Assembly: GCF_026151205.1 (NCBI RefSeq)
Contig: NC_087084.1
Location: 12,427,453-12,491,452 of the forward strand
DNA: 64,000 bases
Reading direction: 5' to 3'
Source: Bolinopsis microptera
Lineage: Eukaryota > Ctenophora > Tentaculata > Lobata > Bolinopsidae
The notes beneath the pieces were generated by a model, which was not told the origin of the DNA, did not search any database, and saw nothing but the letters and a program-made list of their open reading frames with translations. The translations under genes and the position numbers were made by a program. Below, in pieces: positions 35,626 through 47,600 of this stretch (positions are counted from its first letter, which is position 1; each line of letters begins with the position of its first letter).

Positions 35626-38600
35626 ATGTAAGTTTTTTGAGGTTATCGTGTTTCCCCCGATTACAATTAACCATTTAAGTATTTAGTGGTTGATTATGTG
35701 TAGCGTATTTGTAGAACCGGGAAGTAGTACGTATATAGTAAGTATATAGTAAGTGGTAAATAAGTAAGTGGTAAGTATAGTAAGTGGTAAATTAGTAGTT
35801 TATATAAACTCAGATAATGTGAGGACTATAAAAGTACACATAAAAGTGCACATTTATGTTTCTGTGGATTGTAATATTTTTAAAAACAATATGCTTGTTC
35901 TTCAGGGAAACACGATTTCTAGCTTTGCTATTATTATGCCTAGCTACTGGAGTCCTGGCTAAAGCTAATCGAAACAGAAAAGTAGGTCATCTTTAACGGA
36001 ACATATCAAAACAAAATTTGCCGAATGATACTTAATCATAAGCAATATTTAATCATTCGATATTATGAAAATATAAATTATTACAACCTTCTGTAAAAAT
36101 GACACCACATAATTTAAGCGAATCTATCCAAACAGGCAAAAGCAAAAGAGGCAGAACAAGTGCTGGGAGAAGCGGACCCCTACAACTACGACCCTTACTA
36201 CGCCTCAGGGGGATATGGAGCTGGTTACGGATCCGACTACTCGTCCTCTCAAGATCAACAGAAGCTTCTAGAAGAGTACTACGCTTCCTTCCCGCAGGAT
36301 CCTGAGTGTAAGAACTGTGAACAGAGACCGTATATCGTGAAGGGGGATGCGGGGACTCCGGGTAAACCAGGCTTCCCTGGACCTCAGGGAGAGGCGGTTA
36401 GTAGCTTACTTTTCATTCACTTTTTCATTTAATTTAATTTAGTGAAACTCAATAATAGTGATATGTTTTTTTTAATCATTACAACTTTGCTTGCTATTGC
36501 AAACCACAAAAAACCATGAACAACTCTGTCTCCAATTGAACTACTCCATACCTTATCTGTAACCCTCATTTGCTCATTTGCTCATTTGCTCGTCAGGGAA
36601 CTCCAGGAACACCAGGTTCACCGGGTCGACCAGGAGACAGAGCAAGTAGTGGTAACCCAGGACCCAGGGGACAGACAGGTTCTGATGGACCTATGGGACC
36701 TAGCGGTCAGAAGGGTTTCCCTGGAATGAGAGGCAGACCAGGTTTGTTATAATCTGTAGATAGATTATAGTGCGTTTAAAATTGAAGTAGACAATCAATT
36801 GTATCATAATGATGTGGTAAATTATACACGGTGGTTGTATTGATACAACTATTAAAGTTAAGCGAAATTTCACTGAGCCATACAATTTAATGAGTTAATA
36901 GTAAGTGGTCCTCCAAATAACTGACTAGAAACTGTCCCTGCAGGAAGACCTGGCAGACACGGAGTTGATGGTAACCCCGGACAAGCTGGTGTTGACGGGT
37001 GTAACGGTACTAGAGGAGAGTTCGGAGAACCTGGTACTCCCGGATCCATGGGCACACCGGGTCTAACTGTGAGTTTGAACTAGATAGGATTTTGGTGCCT
37101 AAGTTTAAAATCCCAAAAAAATATTTTGAAACTTAAATGATTTGTTTTGGGCCGATTACAATAATTCACCGTAACCTAAATTACACAACTTTATATTTTC
37201 TCACAAATCTCTTATGACAGGGAGACCCAGGTCGTCTTGGGAGGGGTGGATCACCAGGCTCCCCCGGAAAGAGAGGAGAGCCTGGAGACCAGGGACGAGC
37301 TGGTGAGCCTGGTCAGAACACAGAAAGAGGAGAACCTGGTGAACCTGGTGCTGATGGAGCTCCTGGCAGAGCAGGATTTCCTGGCACTGCTGGACGACCA
37401 GGTCAGTTTATCGTAATATAATTTTTATCAAAACAAACCAATACAATATAAAAATAATTTTCTCTGATAATGTTTGTCTCCTGGATACTTTTCTCTGATG
37501 TCTTTGTTCATTTCTGTAGTTTTCTTTCCATTCAAATTTTCTCATCGGACCCTTATTAAAGAATAAATAACATTATTGTGACGAAATTTCCATCTAGGAG
37601 GTAGAGGAGAAGCGGGACAGTCAGGAACCCCTGGTAGCCCAGGTACAATTGGTCTCCCGGGTGATGGCGGTGAAGGAGGAAGGGACGGAAACAGGGGTAG
37701 ACCTGGTTCAATGGGAGACATGGTGAGTCTAGTTCTCATCGCCAAAATACTGTAGACAACCACAGCACCAAAATATATGACGAAACTGCTCGTATTTCAT
37801 CTGACTAACAAATTGCCGTGTTCAGGGTAGACCCGGAAGACCTGGTGACCGAGGAGAGCCTGGGAGGGACAGTATTCCAAGCACACCTGGTGGACTTGGT
37901 GAACCTGGAGACCGGGGTAAAGATGGCAGACCTGGCAGAAATGTGAGTGGGTTATTTGAATTCATGTTCTGGCATAATTCCATTGTCATGAAACAGACTA
38001 CTAAAGGCAATCGACAAAAGTCTAAGTAGTGGTAAAAAGATGTTTCTCACTTATAGATAAAACACTTGATATTATACACAACCAACCAACTATCACAGGG
38101 GTCCCCAGGAAGAGGAGGATCCAGAGGCGGAACCGGACAAAGAGGGTTACCTGGTGAGACAGGTGAACCTGGTAAGAGTCTGCGAGGAGCACCTGGAGAA
38201 CCGGGGACCACTCCTAAACTACCTCCTCTTAGGGGACGAGGTGGACTTCCGGTGAGTTATTTGACATGTTGCTGTGTAATGTTACTATGGGGTTTGGTAC
38301 AATTTTAAGGTGTGTGAGCTACTAGAAAAGAAGTGTTCCGGTGATAGCTAGCAAAATTTTATTAACAATTTAACAAAAGTCTTGTAAGAAGACGCAAAAT
38401 GTTTTGTTAATAAATTGTTATCTTATGCAACAGGGAGATGACGGAACCCCCGGATTAAACGGAGAGCCCGGAAGATTAGGAACGCCAGGAGGCCCTGGTA
38501 TTGATGGTATTGCTGGCTTCCCTGTAAGTATCGTCCTTCCCAAACTCTTTGCTACTAATGTATTAGCCTTGACTATTTTCATCTGGACAAAACAACTCTT

Positions 38601-41600
38601 GCTAACCTATAACAGATGTCACATGACCCCTTTGTAAAGTTGCTGGTAGTATCTAACTCGTCCCTGATCCCGGATATATTTCAGGGTACCCCAGGACTAA
38701 GAGGAGCACCCGGGAAGAGAGGAAGCAATGGAAGACTCGGAATCCCAGGTGGGAATAAATTACGTCTATTTGTTTGGTATCCGTAGGATTTTAGGAGGTT
38801 CTGTTTCTGAAACAAATATGAACCCGCACTAGATTGTTAATTTAACACAAACTTTCATGTCCCTATCATACTTTTTAACTGGTGTTCTGGTTTTCACAAA
38901 ACTAACATCTCACAGGAAACAGAGGATCTCCCGGAGATCTAGGAATTATGGGAGGTCCCGGAGGAGCTGGACTACCTGGCTCACCTGGAAGAGGTGGAGC
39001 ACCAGGAGAACCTGGCCGCCCTGGAACCACTGTGAGTCTTATCAATATGGAGAAGTCTTATTAATATGCAAACATGCATCTTACTGTAAAGCAATACAAA
39101 CTGAAACCGGTCTCTGAACGTGCATAATATAAATATGATTTTATACCTGATCAGTTAACTTCCGCGATTAAATAAATTAGTTTAATGAAAGTTTAACTTC
39201 TGAACCTGCAGGGATTCGCTTTACCTGGTCGACCGGGAGAACCTGGAAATGATGGGCTATCCGGACAACCAGGACTCCCTGGTGCCCGGGGTAACCCTGG
39301 TGAATTAGGAATGAGAGGTGATTATATAGTTGTATGTTGTTCTGCTACAATTCTAACGGGTGATGACTAAAAAATGGGACTTTTTTCAAGGGTCTTTTTA
39401 GTGTCGATAAAACTATTTTTGGTTCAAACCAATGAAACAGCGTTGTAAAACGGGCAATTTTGAACGAGTATGGTCAATGACAAGCGCCCATGAGCCCATT
39501 TTGATTTGTTCAGGAGGGCTTCTTTCATCAAGCTCAAAAATCCGTCTGTACAGTTGGGCCTAAAATCGTGTTGGCGCAGTCTCTTCTTTTGTGCCCTAAG
39601 GCCCATGTATGCTTGTAAGCCATATTCCGGGCATGTACATGTGTTGCCAGGACTCTAAAGAAGTCCTCTATGGGTTGAGATTGTCAAAATTTACTTTGGT
39701 CGATAACTTTTGGGACGAAATTGGCCCTTATGGCAAATAAAGATGTGGTTTTCCCTGAAAAATACGATCTAGCCCCATCCTAACGAACCACCTTCCACCC
39801 TTTGGGGATATTTTCTTGTAGGAACAACACCTGGCAAGGTTTCAAGCACTTTGATTTTTACGTGGTACCATTATAGACCATGCTAAAGCCGATAGTTGAC
39901 CTAGCCTCGATCTTTCACACGGTAAAATTTTACCCCTCAGGTGGTTTTGAGCTCAAATATCTTCTTACTGGTTTTAGCTACGCTGATGGGTGTTGAACCC
40001 TCGTCTTAAGCATAACATTCGGCATACTCTCTGCTAAATATTTTTTGGTATGGAAGCTTTAACTACCTGTGAGGCGACTTCTGTGAACAGAGCTTTACTG
40101 TAAAGTTTTTATAGGACCCCTCCCCTAGTTCGAGACCATTATCGGGGACAAAGATCAACCAATTTTATCAAATGGGGGTGGAAACTGTTCGAGTATCGTT
40201 CAGAGTAACTGGTGGTTGTGGTAAATTATCAAAATTTTGTTCAGGTGGAATCTGAGGGCTAAAAAACATGTAGTCCCATTTTTTATTCATCACCCGTTAC
40301 TGTTACTTTATCAATACGTCAATCCTACAACTGTACTGCTTACCCCATTTTATGAGTTTATTTCAGTTAATATTCGGTTAAAATTAGATTATTTATATTA
40401 TATATATTTTGAAATAGGAATGAGAGGTGATTATATAGTATTCTGATACAGTACTGATATTATTTCTTCTTCGTTGGAGGCTGTGGTCATTATCACTATT
40501 AGATGGATCATGACCACTGTAAGATAGAGCATTGGAGCCCTGTGCTTACCCCGGTAAAATATTAATTAGTGGAGAAAAAAGTTAAACTTTTTTTTCTCCG
40601 CATTTGGCGAATCGTTTTGTTGCTTGTATGAAGCCAATGATCCTTGGTAGTGAGAACTTGTCCACTATGTCTGTCACACTAAGATAGAAGGAGTAAAAAT
40701 ATCCTCCTTGTTGGTAAGACCACTTCGGGCACTGACCAATAAAGTGGTGCATTGTCTCCTCTTCCATGAGACAGTGTGGACAAGTTTTAGGGACCGTTGT
40801 CGGCTTGAACTTATTAGTATGGTAGTTTAGTTCACAATATCCAGGAAGGAATTGTGTCGCTTTTCTTGTGCTCTCTTTGCCAAGTTTCGGGATTGATCTG
40901 GTGAACTTGTGTCTCCATACTCGTTTGAAGTGAGTGTTGGGCAACGTTCTCCATCTTTCCCTCATTTTCTGATGACTTATACTCCGCTGCCGCAGCACTT
41001 GAGTGGAGTCCAAGTTATCAGAGCCTTTTTTGGCAAGAGAGTCAAGTACTGATATTACTTCGTTACTAATACATTATACAGTAATACAGTACTATAACAG
41101 TACTGCTACAGTACTACTACAGTACTACTACAGTACTACTACAGTACTACTACAACTGTGCTGCTACAGTATCGCTACTTCTGATTACAAGTTTATTTCA
41201 GTATATATTCGTTTAAAATTAAATTATTTAAGTTTCAAATTAACCTAACAATATTTTTTATCAGGAACCCCCGGTTTACCCGGTGCTATGGGAGATCCAG
41301 GTTTGGACGGTGCACCCGGTCTGGACATGCGAGGATTACCAGGTCTATGTTGTCCTGAACTTATATAATATTTTATTTTTTCTGCTCAGAACATATGAAC
41401 TGTACTTTCAAATCGAGCACTATAAGATAAAGGGAAACGTTGTCAATCAGTAAATAAAAACTGAATCCGGTCTAACATCAGAAAAAGGAACACTTTTTAA
41501 AAAGTGATACGTTTTAAACATATCGAATTTCCCAGGAATGAGAGGAGAAGATGGTGCTGATGGAGAAAACGGAGAGCGAGGAGAGGCAGGTACCTCTGGA

Positions 41601-44600
41601 GCACCAGGAATTAACGTAAGCTTCTAAAACAAAGCAAGACTTCGTCAATGTGCCTCGGTTTTGGGGTTCAATTCACCATTTTAACAGTCTGATCAATGTT
41701 TACCCCTATCTTACCCCTCCCTTTGCCAGGGTATTGACGGTCTCATGGGGGACGGAGGACTGCCCGGTTCCCCGGGACGAGCTGGTGTCCCTGGTACCCC
41801 AGGCCAGGGTGGAGAGCCTGGGTTAGGAGGAGAACCTGGTTCACCTGGTAGAGATGGGTTTAACGGAGTGAACGGTCAGAAGGGTACATCAGGTTAGTTA
41901 TTTAGTTAGTTAATTAGTTAATTAGTTAATTAATATTTTTAATTGTTAGGTTACTCTCTGTAGACAATTGTGAGTAAAAAGTTCACGAAACAATGAGTGT
42001 ATAAAGACAATGAGTCAATGAGTCATTAAACTATCAAGACAATGAGTCATTATGTTATTAGATTATTATAAGACTATCGACTAGATTATTATTAGACTAC
42101 CGACCTAATCGAATGTCCGTGTAGGAGTGAACGGTATGCCCGGAAGACCAGGTTTGAGAGGAATGGGAGGAACCCCTGGTTTGAGAGGAGCTCCAGGAGC
42201 ACCTGGTACTGCTGGAACTGATGGTACTCCTGGTGAGAGAGGACTTGATGGCACTCCTGGCTTAAATGGACGAAAAGGTAGAGAGTTTTAGGTTCAAAAT
42301 ATTGATAAACTCAATTAAATTGGAGTGAAATGTCTCTTTTGTGAATAGTTGTGCAGTCAAAGGCATTATATGTTACCTTTTAACTTCTTTTAGGTAGTCC
42401 AGGAGAAGATGGACGGGACGGTAAAGTACGTTACGCTCAAAAGGGAGAAAGGGGAGACCCCGGTGCTGACGGAGCTCGGGGAGCACCAGGTAATTGAAAA
42501 AAGAACGAAATAAATAAATAAAAAAGAGGTAATAAATCGTTTAAATCTGTCATCTGAGTGACAGTACGCTTATCACCTCCAAATTGACGCGCTCAGAGCG
42601 AGAAAAGATCAAGATGTTGAAATTGTTTATTTATACATGGTTAGTTATACCTGACACTTGTGTCAGTTGCTTACCATATTGGCGGTATACAAGCACATTA
42701 TTTCATTTCATTTCATATATTTTTAAAGTAGTTATATTTCCATAATATAGTTCAAAGCTTCAACAAGTAATTACGAGTGTAAAATTTTACTGACTGGGTC
42801 TTGACCAATGACCAGGTGACGATGGTTTGCTGGGATCTGGAGGAAGGCCTGGTCTGGATGGACTCGCTGGAATGCCTGGACGACGTGGAGGCAGAGGAGA
42901 GCCTGGAGTTCCCGGATATGATGGTCAACCTGGCCTGCCTGGAGAATTTTCTTACGTGAGTCAATTTAGATCGCCAAATAAAGCAAATTGGCTGTTGTCA
43001 CAATGTTATTTACATATTACATAAATCGATTTATATACTATGATATTACTTTTTCAGAAAATTATCCTTTGTATTCAGGGATTCTTGTTCACTCCACATT
43101 CCTACTTAGGGCGCACCTGGAGCTAATGGAGCACCCGGAACTGATGGAAAACCGGGACTACCCGGTCGACCAGGACTTGGTGGTGACAGAGCAGCAAATG
43201 GTATTCCTGGAACTGATGGAAACCCTGGTAGTCCAGGTATGAGCCGGTTTAAACTGATTCTATTTATAGAAAGTTTATAAACTTTCTAAAAGTTTACTAA
43301 ATAGCTGAATAGAATATTAATATCAAGCATTTTTTTAAAGTATAGTAGAAAGTCTCGTAGGAGACGCGGCTAATATATATTTACGGTTATCAGCCTAACA
43401 TTTAAATGACCCTCCTAAATGTACAGGATTGCCTGGTAACGGAGGAACTGACGGTACACCGGGTGAAGTAGGAGATATGGGTAACGCCGGACTTCCGGGA
43501 AGAAACGGATATCCTGGCCGACCTGGATACAGAGGTATGTAAGATTTAGTGATTTGGTTTATTGAGAAATAATAGACTTTTGGCACCTTGCTTTAGGCCT
43601 CGCCTCTTTAACCAGAGGATTTGCAGCACTTAATGATACCCTAGTATCCTATTCAGCTTCTTGAGAGAATAATGAAGTAAATGTAACTTTCATTTTCATT
43701 TCCCATGATTGTTTTGATAATAATTATTATTATGCAGGAGACGCAGGAAGCACAGGAAAATCAGGGTCACCAGGACAACCAGGGTCACCGGGAGGTTCAG
43801 GACTTGATGGAGATGCAGGACGTAACATGGCCGGAACCCGTGGAGCAAGGGGAGACCGTGGTGAACCGGTTAGTGCATCAGTTAATTAAGTTCATCTCCT
43901 TGTAATGTGCAAATAAAACTGTGCTCCTAGTTTTCTTGTACTCTAATCTAACACTGTGTCATGAAAATCCCCAGCTTAACGGGGAAATGCCTATCCAATT
44001 CTCAATCTCCTCTTACAGGGTACACAAGGAACTGAAGGTACTAATGGTGATCCCGGAAGAGACGGAAACCCCGGACGAGATGGACTTGCTGGTCGACCTG
44101 GATATGCTGTGAGTACATGAAGCATATTGAGTAACATAACTGTAAAGGACATTATTCAGTACTTTTTGTCGTTCACGATAATACAACCCTTAAATGACTC
44201 CAATCACCTTAGTTCCCAAGTGTGAAATAGAAATTAACTGATTAAAACTATCAGGGAAACAGAGGACTTCCAGGGACCCCGGGAACACCGGGAACCTCTG
44301 GAGCAAAAGGAGAAAGGGGAAAAAAGACCGTTATTCCTGGAAAGCCTGGAAATCCTGGATATCCTGGACGTGGCTTCCCTGGCAGAGCTGGCCTCCGGGT
44401 ATGTTCAATTCTATTCTGTATTTCATTAGCTATTCACCCCATCGTACCTTGTAATTACGCTAGTATAAAGCCAATTTAAAAAGTTGGTTGTGTCTAACAC
44501 TTATTTAAACGAAAAATTAACTCCTTCACCAATACAGGGAGATCCTGGAACCGAAGGAACACCAGGTAACCCAGGACAGCCTGGTGACAAGCTGGAGCTA

Positions 44601-47600
44601 GGACCTGGACCTGCTGGTAACCCTGGTTTACCAGGTCGACCAGGATCTAGAGCAGCCGGTGGAGACGCTGGTCCTCCCGTGAGTAATTCTATTACATACA
44701 TAGCTGCTTTTTATTAGATTAAATTTTACTGTAAGTTCTTAATCATTATAATTTACAGTGAGCACATCAAATTAATACTATCATCATAATTCAGGGACCC
44801 CCTGGACCCCCAGGTTATGATGGAATCTCTAGAGATGGATACCCAGGAAGGGCCGGTACACCCGGTTACCGAGGAGAATCTGGGCGTCCAGGTACTCCTG
44901 GTACCAAGGGAGAAATTGGAGATGCTGGAACTCCAGTAAGTACATTGTAGTCTGGTATTTCATTTTACCAGATTTGAAATTTCACATAATATGGTAAGTT
45001 TTAAAAAAACCCATTTTGTTGGGGAATGATTGTTTTAATATCCTAACTTTTCCTCCAGGGAACCCCTGGTTTCGGAACTAACGGTCTGCCTGGTGAAAAT
45101 GGACGCGACGGAAGAAACGGCAGTCCAGGACGAAGCGGATATCCAGGTAACCCAGGAACTCCCGGTAAGCTGGGAGAACCAGGAGTACCCGGAGCAGATG
45201 GCACTTCCGGACTGGCTGGAGCTGATGGGAATCCAGGCTACCCTGGCAGAGCCGGGTACGCAGGAAGACCAGGAGAAACTGTGGTGGGAACACCTGGTAA
45301 AGCAGGAGTAAGAGGAGAGGACGGAGTACCAGGCATGGATGGAGCACCTGGAAATCCTGTAAGAATTTTATATGTTTTCGTAATTAATTAGTTAATTAGT
45401 GGAAATATGAGTGGAAGAGTAAAGATATTGGGTGACTAACTTAGAGAGACTCTGCATATTGTAATATAAATGACGCGATCAATCTGATCGCGATATTGTT
45501 TTTACGAAATAAGTTTTATAAGCTGTTTAACAAATACATTATCAGGGGTTACGAGGAACCAATGGACGCCCTGGTAACAGGGGTGCAGCAGGAGACCCAG
45601 GTGCCCCTGGGTTCGGGACACCAGGCAAAGACGGAACTCCTGGATCTCCTGGATCACCTGGAGGAAAGGGACTCAGAGGAGATAACGGTAGAAACGGAAA
45701 CCCAGGTTAGTTCAGTTGGTTAGAAATGGGGTCCTTACATTAGAATCTTCTAGTATTCAGTACCACGTCCAGCTCGATTACTTTTTTTTCTGAAATTTAA
45801 CACCAATACAGAGTCTCACAATAATCTTAGGTACATACTTTAGTACGTACTTTAGTACATACTTCAGTATACATGATGGACTGCCTATTTTAAACAAATT
45901 GACAAGGAAACTCTTGACCTAGTGTTAACAATTCAGCAATTCTATTGCCACAGGACGAAGTGGACGACCTGGATTTGACGGTGCTCGAGGAACCCCAGGG
46001 AGTGACGCTGGTAAAGGAGAAATGGGAGATGCTGGATTTGACGGAAACCCAGGGTTCCGAGTAAGTGAGAGCCGGTCCTGATTTAACGGACTGATGATAA
46101 TTTATAGATTAACAGATTATGATAGAACTCTGTAATCGATCCTTCGAGTTGGTTAGATTTATCGTTTATCCAATGTGGTGAACTTTATTATTTGGTAGTC
46201 CATTCTATTGTCATTCCCTTACCAGCTTACCCATCAGGGAAACCCGGGAAGTCCTGGTAAAAGAGGATCCCCAGGACCTGCAGGTCTTGCTGGGGAGCCT
46301 GGCAGTCCGGGTAGAAATGGATTCCCTGGTAGGGATGGTAACCCTGGTAGAGCTGGAGTTCGTGGAGACAGGGGCAACCCTGGAACACCTGGACTTAATA
46401 GTGAGTTTATTTAAAATGTTTGATTGGGCGATACTTTTATTTTCCTATCTCAAAACTAAATTAAGGTTAAGTTGATCAACAAATGCAAACGAGTTTAACG
46501 TTTTGGAGTAATAACTGATAACGCCCTTCAGTGAACCAGCCCGGAGCCCCAGGAGCTCCCGGAGCAAAAGGACGACCAGGAAACCCCGGCTGGGGCGGAT
46601 TCCCTGGCGGTCCTGTATGTTAGCTTTTTAAAACTTTTATAGAGTTTTTCTACAAATTATATTAGGTCCTTTAAAATTTAAGATAAGGTCCGACAATGTT
46701 TTATTTATGCAATGACTGATTGTATGTAATACGATAAACTAGTTATATACAATAACTGAAATGTGTTTCTAATAATGTATCCCAGGGTTCACCCGGAAGA
46801 CCCGGAAACCCCGGAAGACAGGCAGGTCTCCCTGGATACCCTGGAACTCCTGGAGCCGAGGGGAAATGTGGGGATCCCGGACCAGACGGGACGCTCCTGG
46901 TGAGAACCCTATTTGTCAGTTTGTGTTGTGTTTATATGGATAGGATGTGACGTCTATAATACTCTATAGTCTAAATAATGTAGTTGATCATATTTAAGCA
47001 TTTAGCTTGAAAAGTCGATTCTGTGCTCCAATGAGATCCGACAGTATTATGATATGCTTATTGAAGCTTTGATTAACACTTTACAGCAGAACATCTTTAA
47101 ACTGAAACTTTCACCCATTCTCAAATAACAATCATTGACCTCAATGACCTCCATCTTAAAAACCATGCTTTGTTAAGACTGTCAACTTTCATTTGTCAGG
47201 GAGGAGGTGGCTTCAGTATCGGGCGAGGCAGACCCGGTCCTCCAGGGAGATCAGGGGTGACCATGAGATCCGAATACGCTCAAATTCAACAGTACACTAT
47301 CCACTCGCAAACAAATCAGGCTCCTTCCTGCAGCTTCGACTTGAATGAACTTGCTCGCCTTAACGGTGGTTAGTCGACCGAAATTCATTAATTATTAACA
47401 ATCAATTAATTCATTAATCAAGTAAGTGTAACACACTATTATTTCTGATGCGTGATGATTACTCCAACATTAGTGTTTCATTATTGGAAAATTTACTTGA
47501 CACTTCCTCAGGACGAATGCCGAGAATAGAAAAAGAATCCTCAATAGCCCTCTGGGAAGGATTCAGTGCCCTGTACATGGACACTTCCTCTGGTAGCGGT

